A stretch of 64,000 bases of DNA from Toxonevra muliebris (Eukaryota > Arthropoda > Insecta > Diptera > Pallopteridae), in assembly GCA_963691655.1 (NCBI GenBank), contig OY829329.1, positions 13,778,708 to 13,842,707 on the forward strand, in the 5' to 3' direction. The translations under genes were made by a program, and so were the position numbers. Below, in pieces: positions 1 through 11,949 of the stretch (position 1 is the first letter of the stretch; the number at the start of each line of letters is the position of its first letter). The notes under the pieces are model-generated. The model saw nothing but the letters and a program-made list of their open reading frames with translations. It did not search any database and was not told the origin of the DNA.

Positions 1-1384
1 CAGCAATAGCAACAACACAAACCCAATATGCATTGGTAGGTAGTAATAGCAAGCAGCAAGAGCAATCTGAAATCGACCTTTTTGTACCCTTAATTTTTGT
101 GAAAGGTAGTTACATGAACGAACGAACGAGCGAACGACGAGTTAAAGTACGTAATGCAATGGTAAGCTTACGATAGAGGGGGAGACGAGGAGGGGAAAGG
201 TCGTTGGGTAAATAGTAGTATAGTAAAAATGAACACATAAAATACAAAATGTTTCAAGTGGTGGTAACCTCTTTTTTTTGTAATTTTTTTTTTTTTTGAA
301 CACAACCCATTGTTAGTGAGATTCTGTTGTTTATAGCCTCTTTTCAATGAAGCAACTTATGTTTCTCCCTCATTTACCGTTAAATTCCGACACATTTTAA
401 ACGTAAATATTTGCCAGCTAAAATAACAAAAAAAAAAAACAACAAAAAGAAAACCAAACATCAGAAGACGAAAAATTTAAGGACATTGGGGAAATTCAAC
501 TTGAAATGTATTTGCACTTGGCAAATTTATAACTTAAATGATATCTAAACTTTGTGGTTGCAAGGGATTTCATCTATCTCGGTCGGGTCTTTCATTATTA
601 TCATCAATAAAAACAAAAAATGATTCTGGGAAATTAAATTTATGGGAATCAACAGTCACAAGTTTCACAATTATATTCAAAAAAGCTGCTGGAAATTATA
701 AATTTTCATTTAAAGAGTTCACCAAAATAAAAGCCGTTCTCAACTGATGGTCAGTTTCTCTTGCCTCGCGGAACTTCGCTTTGTCAGGTGTGCACCAGAA
801 TTTAACGCTGAGAGTCATTAATTTAACCGCGGCACAAATGGAAATATCTGTCAAAAAATACTGACGAAGAAGAGTTTGCAGTCAAAGAAGTTACAGCGTG
901 GTTCCGATAGTCACTCAAATTGTCTTACATATGTTAAGTCTAATCCGCAGACGCATTTCTTGCGCTTCATCCACAGCTCAGCCCACAGGTGAATTTCTCT
1001 CAGCTCACCACATTACAAACTATGTTTCCGCCATCGTCTATTGGTTTCCTTGCAACACAGCGAGCGGAAACAACCAAGACACTCTGATATTGTCTGAACT
1101 GCCTGGCTCTATTACATACTAACAAGAGTGCTCATCAACTAGTAGATACAACGAGTGCGGTTTTGATCACCACACTCTCATGCTTCCGTGTTCAGGCTAA
1201 ACCGCTAAAACAGCCACCTCTTCGGTCAGCAAGTGTAATTTTTCCTCGTTTACTACTACTTAAAACCTACCAATGTATCGCAGCCTTGAGAGATTCCAGT
1301 TCCGGTATCAAATAATAAAAGATCTGTTGGACGATGTGGTAAAAACATTGGGAGGCTTCAAAATGTCAACGATGTAGCACACAT
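1..1384. other. Dscam intron 3, no gene seen
   Basis: This stretch is AT-rich with short poly-A and poly-T runs. Several short open frames exist (for example 538-747 and 898-1122) but none shows a recognisable domain or compositional sign of coding. By the orientation of the Dscam exons, this is the left-hand part of an intron that continues beyond the window. The last few hundred bases may belong to the 5' part of the mariner relic that follows, but I cannot align them to it by eye. Confidence 0.5.
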
Positions 1385-1965
1385 CTCTACTTTCCATTAC
1401 TTCTATATTTTGGACTCCTTTCCTACTGCTTCAAAGACAGAATTGGAAGGGATTTCTAAATCGCATCGTAACCGGTGAAGAAAAATGGATCCTGGGAATC
1501 TCCGGACATGTCTCCACGTTGACCGCCAAACCGAATATTCACGGCGCCAAGGTTATGCTCTGCATTTGGTGGGACCTGCTCGGTGTGATATACTACGAGG
1601 TACTGAAACCGAGTCAAACCACCGCAGGAAATCGGAACTGAAGAAAAAACGGCCACAATATCAAGAGAAAGACGACAAATTCATCCTCCAGCAAGACAAC
1701 ACTCGGCCACACGTCGCAAAAGTGGTCAAGATATACTTGAAAACCCTGAAATGGGAAGTCTTGCTCCACCCGCCGTAATCCCCAGACGTCGCCCCTTCAG
1801 ACTACCATCGTTTCGTTCGATGGCGCACGCCCTTTCGTTCGTACAGAAGACGTCTCCTTTTTTTCGAAATGGGACCCGAAATTGCCAGAGAAATGGGCCA
1901 AAGTTGTCACCAGGGACGGACAATACATTAAATAATACATCGTAAGTACGTAAGTACTTTTTGAC
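1385..1965 (+). pseudogene. Decayed mariner (DD34D) transposase relic
   Basis: Pieces of a mariner transposase are spread over at least two frames. In order they are a RIVTGEEKWIL block (catalytic D replaced by E in the usual TGDEKW), PNIHGAKVMLCIWWD, YYEVLKPSQT, QQDNTRPHVA (second catalytic D) and SPDVAPSDYH (third catalytic D). The spacing after the second D fits the mariner D34D pattern. An in-frame TAA lies just before SPDVAPSDYH, where mariners usually have a Tyr codon, and a frame change separates the WWD block from the flanking blocks. The N-terminal helix-turn-helix part is not recognisable, and I could not identify terminal inverted repeats. It is a dead copy, related to but distinct from the mariner at 63.4-64.0 kb. 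Confidence 0.85.
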
Positions 1966-2221
1966 CATAAAGTTTTTGAACTAACATCTCATTTTTGGCA
2001 TACATCAGTTGTCTTCTGTTTTTGGAGTGTAAAAATATAAGTCAAAATATATATAGGTTGTAGGGCAACCTTAGTTGGTGTATGTAGCGACAATAAAATT
2101 CCGCCAGTTGCCTCGTTTTTAAGCCCAAGCATAGTCAGATCTCTCTGTATCTGCTATTTTCAATAAAGATTATGTCATCAACATTTGCGAGTTTCACCAC
2201 CGTGACTCAAATAGAGCACCT

Positions 2222-2357
2222 TTCTAGTCAGTTCGAATCCGGAGGTTGAACCCCACACCACTCCTCCCACCCCCTCCCCCCTTCCTTCCAGACAAAAATC
2301 TTCTTCATTTTGATGGCTTTGATCCCCTTTGTGAAATCTCTGGATCCGCTAGTGGGC
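2222..2357. mobile_element. G/C-rich element end (GGATCCGCTAGTG type)
   Basis: A C-rich run (CCACCCCCTCCCCCCTTCC) is followed by TGGATCCGCTAGTG. The same arrangement, C-run then GG(A/G)TCCGCTA(G/A)TG, recurs at 4858-4916 and 40043-40102. At 39937 its inverted form starts a short element. I read it as one end of a hAT-like non-autonomous element; the partner end was not found. Confidence 0.35.
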
Positions 2358-2379
2358 AGGGGTAACCCTAAAATCCTGA

Positions 2380-2489
2380 GTGAAATCTTTTCGTTAACTT
2401 TTTACAATAAAAAGGGGTCAACAAACAGGAATACGGTCTCGATTTTGCTATGTTGCTTCCGGTTTCTCTATGGCCAAGAAAGGGTTAAA
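2380..2489 (-). mobile_element. Fragment of piggyBac-like element (inverted relative to 5237 copy)
   Basis: The reverse complement begins TTAACCCTTTCTTGGCCATA and continues with a block that includes TTGTAAAAAGTTAAC. This matches the left end of the 613-bp element at 5237 (TTAACCCTTTCTTGACCATA, then TTGTAAAAAGTTGTT). I see only this end; the rest is missing or too diverged to recognise. Confidence 0.5.
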
Positions 2490-3227
2490 TGTATTTAAAA
2501 AAATGTAGTGGAAAAGTTCGAAGTAACTGTACAATAAGGGCCACAGGGGCCTTAAGAGTAAAAAAGTCACATTTTGATGGAAAATTATAATGAGAAATTA
2601 CGGTCAGAAAATACGAATCCTTTGAAAATTAACGCTTAGATTTAATTTCCAGCCCACTAAAATATAACGTATTCGGAATTAGTTTTGCTCTATTTCCTCT
2701 AGTTTATTATTTACAGTCCCAAAAGGGTTAAATTCGCTTAGTAAGATTCTAATTAATTTTCTGATAATATTTAAAAAAAATTAAAATAATTTTCATTAAA
2801 TTTTGTAGGTAATTAATTGTCGTTATAAGCTACTTAAATTCGACTTCTTCTGCACTACTTGGTTAACAGTTAATTTTCTATTTTTAACCCGGATTTTAAC
2901 AACAACCATGTTTGAGATTCCCCTATTACTAATATCACTGAGAAGAAGAAGAAAGAAACGGAGGTAAATGAAGTATGACAAAGACTTTCAAACTTTATAT
3001 TTTGCGATTAAAAAGTTTTGAGACTTTAATAGTTAAAATTGTTTAACCCTACGTTAGAAAAATAACAAATAAAAAAGGCTGTGAATTTTTCCTCCCCAAA
3101 AAGAGGAAAAGTGTAAATTTCTGTTTACTGCTAAATATACGAGAATATTTGCACATACAGTAATCCCTGCCGAACCCTTTAACAGTGCAGTGGAAAAAAA
3201 TTTACGTGCCATAAAAAGTGCTGAAAA
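2490..3227. other. Intronic sequence, no gene seen
   Basis: AT-rich intronic DNA with another CCCAAAAGGGTTAA motif near 2720 that resembles the TTAACCCTTT ends of the neighbouring piggyBac-like fragments. No coding signal or intact repeat was recognised. Confidence 0.4.
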
Positions 3228-4676
3228 AACATTTTAAAGTTAGCGAATCTGGTTGCAAATATTTACTCGGAGGTTTTAGGGATCGCTGAATTCAAATCTT
3301 TTACCAAACTTAAAAAATTCAAAATGGCGGCTTCAAAATGGCGACCAACAAAATTGCAAAGTTACCGAATTTGGTTGAAAATGCTAACTTTTGTGCTTTT
3401 TAGTTCGCTGAATCCAAATCTCTGGTCAAAATTTATAAATTCAGCATGACGGCTTCAAAATAGCGACCAAAAGAATTTAAAAGTTAACGAGTTTGATTGA
3501 AAATGCTTACTCGGGGGTTTTTCGGGCCGCTGAGTTCAAATCTTTCATCAAACTTAAAAAACTCGAAATGGCGGCTTCAAAATGGCGACCAACAAAATTT
3601 AAAAATTAGCGAATCTGGTTGAAAATATTTACTCGAAGGTTTTACGGGTCGCTGAATTCAAATCTTATATCAAACTTAAAAAATTCAAAATGGCGGCTTC
3701 AAAATGGCGACAACAAAATTTAAAAGTAACCAAATTTGGTTGAAAATGCTCACTCTGCGGTTTTTGGGGTCGCAGAAGCTAAATCTTCCATCAAAATTAA
3801 AAAAATCAAAATGGCGACCAAAAAAATTTAAAAGTAACCGAATTTGATTGCAAATATTTACTCGGGGGTTTTTCGGGTCGCTGAATTCAAATCATTTATC
3901 AAACTTAAAAAATTCAAAATGGCGGCTTTAAAATGGCGACAACAAAATTTAAAAGTAACCAAATTTGGTTGAAAATGCTCACTTTGAGGTTTTTGGGGCC
4001 ACAGAAGCTAAATCTTCCATCAAAATTAAAAAATTCAAAATGGCGGTTTCAAAATGGCGACCAAAAAATTTAAAAATAAGCTAAACTGGTTGAAAATATT
4101 TACTCGGAGGTCTTACGGGTCGCTGAATTCAAATCTTATATCAAACTTAAAAAATTCAAAATGGCGACAACAAAATTGAAAAGTTAACGAATTTGGTTGA
4201 AAATGCTCGCTCTGCGGTTTTTGGGCCCACAGAAGCTAAATTTTCCATCAAAATTAAAAAATTCAACATGGCGGTTTCAAAATGGCGACCAAAAAATTTT
4301 AAAATAAGCGAATCTGGTTGAAAATATTTACTCGGAGGTTTTACGGGTCGCTGAATTCAAATCTTATATCAAACTTAAAGAATTCAAAATGGCGGCAACA
4401 AAATTGAAAAGTTAACGAATTTGATTGAAAATGCTCGCTCTGCGGTTTTTGGGGCCACAGCAGCTAAATCTTCCATCAAAATTAAAAAATTCAAAATGGC
4501 GGTTTCAAAATGGCGACCAAAAAAATTAAAATTTAACGAATTTGATTGAAAATATTTACTCGGAGGTTTTTTGAGTCGCTGAATTCAAATCTTTTATCAA
4601 AGTTAAAAAAATAAAAATAAAAGTTAACGAATTTGGTTGAAAATATTTACACGGGGGTTCTTGGGGTTGCTGAATG
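3228..4676 (+). repeat. Dimeric higher-order satellite array (about 114-122-bp monomers, 228-bp dimers)
   Basis: About twelve monomers in tandem carry a shared core (TTCAAAATGGCGGCTTC, AAAATGGCGACCAA, TTGGTTGAAAAT). Two monomer types alternate from about 3627 on. Type A has ATTTACTCGGAGG and TCGCTGAATTCAAATC. Type B has GCTCACTCTGCGG and CAGAAGCTAAATCTTCC. Type A landmarks fall at 3627, 3856, 4098, 4326 and 4554, and type B landmarks at 3751, 3980, 4208 and 4436. Same-type copies are therefore 228-242 bp apart while neighbouring monomers are roughly half that. The first three monomers (3228-3600) are more diverged and spaced at 122 bp. No long open frame and no protein signal are present. Confidence 0.9.
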
Positions 4677-4857
4677 AGCTTAAATTTTGAAGTATTTTAA
4701 TAGAGGACATAATTTTGAATCAATAGCGAATCCTAAGAGTTGCGGCTTTTGGAGATAAACCGTCCCTCCCAACCCTTCAATGTTGCAAATTTCAAATAGT
4801 TTGACGTTTGGTCATGAATAATACAAAAATTTAAAAGGACAAACAATTAAACAACTA

Positions 4858-4916
4858 GCCCCACCATCCCTCCCCCCTTACCCTCTTCCTCTCGAAAGTG
4901 TCTGGGTCCGCTAGTG
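4858..4916. mobile_element. G/C-rich element end (GGGTCCGCTAGTG type)
   Basis: A C-rich run followed by CTGGGTCCGCTAGTG closes the segment that carries the satellite array. It matches the end at 2222-2357 in the same orientation. Whether the array is internal to one such element cannot be settled by reading, because the opposite end (expected as CACTAGCGGATCCAG to the left) was not found. Confidence 0.35.
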
Positions 4917-5236
4917 ATTGCGATAATGACTAATTAGCCAGGAATTACTATTAATGCATAAGGTTTATTGACCTCGCTTAACCCTTTGGGGCTCATAAAA
5001 AAACCAGTGGAAATAGCGCAAAACCAAACACGAATTCGTATTTTCTGTTCCCTATTTCTTGTTACAATGTTTTATCCAAACAAAAGTTTTTAGCCGTGAA
5101 CCTGAGTCTGAACTTTCAAGGGTCACCGGCGACCTTGTGGCCCTTAATGGGCATTTTTACGAGCTTTTGTAGGACATTTTTAGTAGATATATATTTAAAG
5201 TTAGACAAAGTCTTTTAGTATTAATTCTTCAGTTAA

Positions 5237-5849
5237 CCCTTTCTTGACCATAGGGAAAGTACAAAACGATAGATCAAAACCGAATTTGGATTCGCCGTCG
5301 CTAACCTTCGCTTCATTGTAAAAAGTTGTTAAAAGGTCTTCATTGAAGACTTTGGGGTCGCCGCTGACTCACTTATCGCATGTTTATTTTAAAAATTAGG
5401 CGTATTTGAACAAATCTGTGGTCACAAGGCATAAAAGCATAAGTCAGTTTTTTGAATTTTACAGGAGAGCACTTCAAAGATCCAAATGTTAATAGAAATG
5501 ACTTTGAGTTGTGCTATTTTTCCTTTAATATCTCGTAAACCACTGAACTTATATTCATAAATTTTTGACACAATATGAAATCGGATATGAAGGTTTCAAT
5601 AATAATAATAACTCGAATTCGACAAAACTCGAGTTGTGTTGTTATGCCTTGTGACCACAGATTGAAAATAAGAAAATAAAAATGTTGTTTATTTTTATTT
5701 TACGTCATTCTGGTGCCGTCAAATTAGGTAACAATTTCAAGACTTTTTTAATAAATAATAAATAAAGTGTAATTGATTTTTTTTAATGGATATAAATAGT
5801 TTTTGAAAAAACTGAAAAAACGAATTTTGGGTCACCGGTGACCAATGGG
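5237..5849. mobile_element. piggyBac-like non-autonomous element, 613 bp, TTAA target sites
   Basis: The element is bounded by TTAA at 5233-5236 and 5850-5853. It starts CCCTTTCTTGACC and its other end, read inward, is CCCATTGGTCACC (9 of 13 matching), so the inverted repeats are imperfect. TTAA duplication plus a CCC tip is the pattern of the piggyBac superfamily. Near the right end is the palindrome GGTCACCGGTGACC. No transposase frame is visible. Related fragments lie at 2380-2489 (inverted) and from 4982 (TTAACCCTTTGGGG). Confidence 0.6.
5413..5663. mobile_element. Nested 251-bp inverted-repeat element
   Basis: A perfect 22-bp inverted repeat bounds this segment. The left arm is at 5413-5434 (includes CTGTGGTCACAAGGCAT) and the exact reverse complement is at 5642-5663. 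It sits wholly inside the piggyBac-like element at 5237-5849, so it is a nested insertion or an internal foldback. A second short palindromic block (AACTCGAATTCGACAAAACT) lies next to the right arm. There is no coding capacity. Confidence 0.6.
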
Positions 5850-5853
5850 TTAA

Positions 5854-6463
5854 TGCACTTTCAGTTCGTAATCCAATACTCAAATCCCTAAGTTGTTTTC
5901 ATTCCCCAGTTAATTGGACCAGAAATTGAACATTTCCACCGACGCAATTAAGCAGGGATTACTGTTAATTCATAGTTATGCATATATCTTACAGCTTTAT
6001 GCATATATATACCTACATAATTAAAAGGGTTTTCTAATTTAGATGCATAAAATTATAATGAAATCTTAATGAGAAATTCATTACAGTTTCGAGTTTCGGC
6101 GTCAAAATAAATAAATAAACCAAAAACAACAAAAGAAAAATAAATAAAAAAAAACAATCAAGTTAATCACAGTCGAATGGACTTTAAATGAATAAATAAA
6201 TTTTACAGCCAAACATTGAAGGTTAAAAGGGAAAGTAAACCTTCTCTTCTTAACTTTATACCAAGCAGAACTGCGCCACCCTCCCACTTTTGAATAGCAA
6301 GCAGGCAGCAAGGGTAAACAATGAAAATTTGTGTACACTGAAGCAAAGTTTTATAAGAGTTATTAAAAAAAAATTTTTGTTTTTGATAGCGTTATAATAA
6401 AGTATACTATAAATATGTAATATAATGAAATTATCACTTAAAAATGCTGTTAAATATGCTCAC
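5854..6463. other. Dscam intron 3 next to exon 3
   Basis: AT-rich intron DNA immediately downstream (gene sense) of Dscam exon 3. The donor site GTGAGC is read on the minus strand from 6463. The minus-strand open frame at 6102-6338 is low-complexity and was not accepted as a gene. Confidence 0.5.
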
Positions 6464-6611
6464 CTGCTTTTACCACAACATCTCTAGAGACAATAGCACC
6501 AACGGCATTCGATGCCACGCAATGATACACCGACCAATGAACATCTTGACGGAATTCTTCAGCTTCAAATGGAGGAAAATATAGTGAACCATTTGCTAAG
6601 ATATGACGAAC
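6464..6611 (-). CDS. Dscam-family: Dscam-family receptor, coding exon 3 (second half of Ig domain 1)
   Basis: This 148-bp exon encodes 49 codons plus one base and continues exon 2 in phase 0 (AAG|GTT). The residues include ILANGSLYFPPFEAEEFRQD, then VHWSVYHCVASNAVGAIVSR and VVVKA. This is the Dscam pattern for the end of the first immunoglobulin domain: NG-L-F-PF, then RQDVH, then the Y-x-C of strand F (disulphide partner of the Cys in exon 2) and the SRDV strand. Acceptor TACTTTCAG and donor GTGAGC (reverse strand) both fit the consensus. Dscam proteins are neuronal single-pass receptors used in self-avoidance and synaptic targeting. The exon ends in phase 1, so the next exon must start with two bases; it lies left of the window. 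I cannot tell which paralog this is (Dscam2, 3 or 4 types all fit); absence of an exon-6/9-style array here says nothing. Confidence 0.93.
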
Positions 6612-7838
6612 CTGAAAGTATAAAGGGTGGATGCATATATTTTATTAAGCTTTTTAAATACAAAAGAGAAAAACGTTACATTTCAACTTAAAGTCAGCTC
6701 AAAAATTTTAGCTATTCTCTTCCATATTCTTAACCTTGACCTCCGTTTTTTAATAGTGTTGTTTAAAATATGAAGTAAACAAAAAAAAAAAAAAAACTTT
6801 AAAAAACTTTCTCAAAGTTCAAAGTCATCGAAACTTAAACTTAAGCATACAAAAAAACACAAAACAAAAAAGAAAGTAAAAAAAACAGAACGTTAAGTAA
6901 CTAACTTAAACTTCAACGTAAGAAGAACGTAAGTACAATATACGAGCGAGTACGTATACGTGATAAATTTCGTTAAGTGTGAACTCCATTCAAACTCGTG
7001 TGCCCATTTTGAATTATGGCTTATGAATTATAGCAGCACCACACACACTTTTATGTGCAGCGAAATAGTGAAGAATGTGTCGTCTCATATAAAAACAACG
7101 TAGGAGGATGTTCTTCTCTTTTTACAGGCATAAATTTTTAGCCAGCCAACAAAAAAAAATGAAAAAAAAAACACACACAGAAAAAGAAACTGAACATATT
7201 CCATATAGTGAATATCAACCATAGGCAGTGAACACACTGCATATATGTATACACTGAACACACACACACTTCATACAAACTGAACACACACTCTCTCTCT
7301 CATACACACACACACACGAAATACAATACTCGCTACGTCGTCCTATGCATTCGAATCGAGTTGTATGGTGTAATGCGGGCTGTGCTTGTTTGCTTGCTTG
7401 CTCGCTTCGTCCGTGCATTGACTTTTCCGGCATTTGGTGTCGTTGTTGGCGTAGTTGCCTCCGTCAATAATTCCTCCTCCAGAGTCTGAAACCGTGTCGC
7501 CAATGTGCCGGATGTATGGTTCAATTGGTTATTGATTAAATTTTGTTGTATTTGAAACAATACAATACAAAAAAATACAGACAAAAAATAAAAATAAAAA
7601 AACGCAGAAAACACAGACCAGCCATAACGGAAGCGGTAGATTAAGGTAGCAGAGGCACAAAGAATGTGTGAAATATAACTACAAGTATTGTTTGAATGAA
7701 CATGTACATGATATGAAGACACCCAGTATGGAAAGATGAATGAATTGATTACTAATGTATAATTAAATAATTACTTTTGATTTAATTTTCTGTAGATGTA
7801 TGAATAAAATACCAAATACCAATAAATCTAGTGTTGTT

Positions 7839-8020
7839 GTTGTTGATTCTCTCCGGTTAACTCTTATGAAATTATTTTAGTTTCTTTTAAATATGAGAGA
7901 AAGAGAGTATCCTGCAAAACAGACACTGAGAGAGCCGACATCGTGATCGAACTTTTTTTCATATGTATATGCAATAGAAGCAGAGTCGTCGGCTCTCTCA
8001 ATCTCATCTCATATTAGTGA
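7839..8020. repeat. Dispersed repeat shared with 39245-39330
   Basis: TTGTTGATTCTCTC, ACTCTTA and CTCTCTCAATCTCAT occur here and, in the same order, at about 39245-39330. Inside this copy, GAGAGAGCCGAC (about 7930) and GTCGGCTCTCTC (about 7988) form a perfect 12-bp inverted repeat. The identity of the family is unknown. Confidence 0.45.
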
Positions 8021-8308
8021 GTGATTGACAACAGAGAAATCTACAGTTATTGTTAGTTGTGTTGTTTTTGCAAGTAATTCTTTTAACACAAATGAGCATG
8101 AGTATGAAAGAGAAAGAGAGAGAGTGATATTGGTGTTGTTCTTGCAAAATTTGACTTTATTTACTCGCTCTTTTGTTTATTGCATATAACAGTGATGATA
8201 TTTTTGGTACACTTGTGTATTTTTTGGTGCAATTCGAAATCAAGAAGTACATTTGTACCACATCACCAGTTTTGGTACATTTGCATTCAAAATGCAGCAC
8301 CACGATCT

Positions 8309-9210
8309 ATACAGGGTCGTAGCCAGGATTTTTTTTCGGGGGTGCGGGCGTTTTCATTCGAAGAAAATTGACATTGACTTGTCATTACTGATGATGAGCC
8401 CGACCTCAAAAAAATTACCAAAAATACTAAAAATAGTCAGAGGCTCATTTTTTCAAATGATTATCAGTGGGAATTCGGGCCATAATAAGGAATCCGGATG
8501 AGGTTGGCTTATATTCCCGAAATTCGTGCAGTTACTGCATTGAAAGAGTTCTTCCGAGTCGGGGTGCTCTGAGCAATAATGGGTTAAAGAATTAATTACA
8601 TTTTAAGATTGTTTGCTAAAACTTTGGAGCTGATCCACTACTACTGCCCTACATGGGCTTTGCGAATAAAATGGTTCCTAGTGTTTGTGAACGAATTTTT
8701 TATACTGAACACGAATATGAGGTCAAAAATTTCTCATCACGCCACGTTTTAGAAAAAAATGGGATGGAAAACCCTAAAACAGAATTTTTGGCCATTTTTA
8801 AAAATTGGAGAGCTGAACACTGGTGTGCTACAAACTTCGAAATCCAGAAATTATAGGCTGAATCATGCCCTTCCAAATGAGCCCTAAACCCGAAACTGTA
8901 AATCAAAAACAGTAACAGAATTGCTCAGAATCACCTTCTCTTTTTGTATCCAAAGTCAAACAAATCGGATCTGGTCGCATAGTGTAACTAAAATTTCAAG
9001 TTTATTTTTTTATATTTGACTTTTTCGAAAGAAACCGATGGAAGTAAAAAATATTTATAAACTGTTCAATAGATTTTATTTCGACTTTTTTTTCATCCAC
9101 TGGCAATTAATATCAAAAAATAGAAGAATATTTCCACATTTCGGGAGGGGGGAGGGGGAGGAGGGGTCAGAACCCCCAAAATCTTCTCCTTAAATACGGT
9201 CTTGGATCCA
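8309..9210. mobile_element. Possible non-autonomous DNA element with G-rich ends
   Basis: The left part opens with ACAGGGTCGTAGCCAGGA followed by a T-run and CGGGGG, a type of end seen on many non-autonomous DNA transposons. The right part has long G-runs (GGGAGGGGGGAGGGGGAGG), then CAGAACCCCCAAAATC and TTGGATCCATAG. No target-site duplication was found and no protein is encoded. Boundaries are approximate. Confidence 0.35.
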
Positions 9211-10279
9211 TAGTTTTATGTGGGGGGGATTTTGGGATTTCATTCATTTTTATCGTTGGCCATTAATTAAAAAAAATTTTTAAGGGACGAAAAAATAAAA
9301 CGTTCCCCAAAAAACAAAATCGTTTACTGGCCGGAGTCTTTATTCAAGGGTAAGAACGCCTACCTTGGCCTAAATTATAATGGATGTTAGTACAAAAATC
9401 TGCGAAAAATCAAGACTGTGATTGACATTTGTGGAAATATGCTTTCTGTGCCTCATGAAACATTACCAGCTGTTACCTTTTTGAGGAAAAGTTTTAAGGT
9501 TCGTGTCCGCGTGAAGGGGCATGCATTTCGTCAGAGCTAGAACTAGTACCAGACTGTCACAGCATTTTCAAAAATGGATCTAGAACAGACGAGAGTTCGA
9601 GATCTGATGCATTTATGAAACTAGTAGTAAAACTGCTTAACTACTTCTAGACTAATTTTATTCGGAAAGGCCGACAGGTGTCAACATGCGGAATTGTCTG
9701 TAACTAATATATGTTCCGGAGTAAGTATGTATGTATAAAAGAGAGTTATCTGCCTGTTTCTTTGATTTGCATCCCACAGTAGTAAGTAGTACGCGTCCTG
9801 GAGCCAAACATTAAAATCACTATCAGAGACATTATAGAAAAACACACCATTATTATCTTGGAGCGCTATTTAGTCCCACAAAGAGGAACTATCGGCTGCT
9901 GGTGATACTCTTTGTCTAAGAATTTGAAGAACTTTTAGTTGACTTACCTACCGATTTCTTTTCGTAGAAGAAAAAACAGTGGATAGTTTCTTATATGTCT
10001 TTTTCAAAACAGGCTTTGGTGTTCTGGCAATTGACTTATTGAGCGATAATCCTACTCGGGTTTTGTTAAAAAGTTTAGTAAATTGTACAGGGCAACAGTT
10101 TATAACCTACGGCCTATGCACTTGATGCACATTTGTTTTTGTAAAAGCACTTAGGCATAGGCTGTGTGAATTCTAATACACACACACAGTAGTCTGCACT
10201 AAGCAATACAAAACCCAACAAACCAAGGAACTTATACCCCCGACAAAACGGAACCACATTTTTTTCAAATTACATATTT

Positions 10280-10468
10280 CAATGCCGTCCAAGTGGTACT
10301 TTTCTGTACATTTTTTCAGGAACTCTTCCATACCTGTTTTTCTGTACGTTTACGGATTTTCATTTCTCACGCAAAACGTACCGTTTCCAGTCCGCTTTCG
10401 GATGCGGAAACGTGTATGAGTATACGTCTTTACTGTACTAAAATGTACCATTTTCAGACGGAATGGTT
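10280..10468. repeat. Weak inverted-repeat segment
   Basis: ATGCCGTCCAAGTGGTAC on the left and the reverse complement of TGTACCATTTTCAGACGGAA on the right are similar in sequence. The interior has repeated GTAC-containing words (GTACATTTT, GTACGTTTACGG, CGTACCGTTT). It may be a small decayed MITE. Confidence 0.3.
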
Positions 10469-11718
10469 TGTGGGGAATACACCAACAATTTTGTCGTTTT
10501 TGGTTTTCATCTCTCTTCTTTGAGAGTAAAGCAACAACACTTTATTGGTATACATTGATGACAGTTATCTTTAACGTAAATTCTCAACTCTCCTCTTTGC
10601 CTATACAAAAGAGTAAAGCAACAAAGAGTCTTCAATGTAGTTTTTTTTTTTTGTTGCCTAACGTATGAGTTTATAATAACAAAGTTTATATGTATTGGTT
10701 TTTACACTACTATAAGAAACTTTTGAGCACCCCTGGTTTAGAACATAATGGGCTTCTCTATGGTCTGACTATCTGCACTACTACTACTACACAGTACGAG
10801 TACAACCATTTGACTTAATAAAAAACTAACAACATTTCCTCACTGGGTATCTAAATATGCATACTGTGCCACATTGCGATATATGTGTGTGTGTATGTAT
10901 GTATGTATATAATATTTTTATTTTATTTTTTAATACATATGTGTGCGATATTTAATTGCATTTTGCTCATAATATAAATAAACAAATAAAAAAAAAATAA
11001 TAATAAAATGTGCCTCTGTTGTATTTTATTTGAAAATTTTATATAAAACCATTCTCGTTATTTAGTAATATTAAATATTGGTTTCACAAAAATAAGTATT
11101 ACCATAAAATATCAAATTTACACATACATACTCATATAAAAAATATTGAAAAATTCTATTATATCAATTTCTATTATTTTCTCATATATTTTCAATTAGA
11201 TTTAAAAGCCTTTTTGGTTAAAATTTAAGCTACATAGTATCTACAAATTCTGTTTGTGGATTATAATTGATATGAAAAACTAATTGATCGAATAACTTTA
11301 CAGAAAATGAATTTGTCAAGGCGAAAGCGCTATGATTGGCGGCTGGAAGAAATTTTAGTTGATCAGATCAGTTTGACAGTCAAAATGGCTTTTAAACTAG
11401 TCACACTCTTAAACCAACGAATCTCTTCACTTCTGTAAATCAGAGATCGAGTGAATTTTCTTTCTGAACAATATGATCAGAGTTAAAAACAAGTAAATGC
11501 AGTTCAGATTTCTGTTCAAAGGACATAGAAATCATAATCCCGGAAAACCAGAAGGGCTTATCACCTAAATGATGAATGAAACTGAATCCAAACACTTTTC
11601 TAATTTTAGAAAACGTTAAATAAAAATTAAAAATATAAAAATGAATTCAAAAAACATCACCTTAAATGCAGAATTAAAGTAAAAGTGAATTCAGAAATCC
11701 TCAATTTGAAGTCAGAGT

Positions 11719-11815
11719 AACCAAATTGAATTCTTTAAATATGAATTTGAATTCAGAATAACCAAATTGAATTCATTAAATGTGAATTTGAATTCAGAAT
11801 AACCAAACTGAATTA
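11719..11815 (+). repeat. 41-bp tandem repeat, about 2.4 copies
   Basis: AACCAAATTGAATTC starts at 11719, again at 11760, and as AACCAAACTGAATT at 11801, giving a period of 41 bp. The flanks (11640-11900) carry looser GAATTC and AACCAAATTGAA words, so the array is probably the best-preserved part of a decayed one. Confidence 0.75.
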
Positions 11816-11949
11816 AAAAATCTTGAAATTGAAATAAAAATTAACAAACTGAAGATCAGGAAAAATCACTTTAAATGCAAAACAGTCAAATTGAAATCTA
11901 AATTATAAAATTAAATTAAATTAAAACATTCTACACCTCCTATAAAGAA

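Noticed and set aside
3228..4676. CRISPR-like regular repeats
   Set aside because: Monomers are contiguous without unique spacers and the genome is eukaryotic; it is a satellite.
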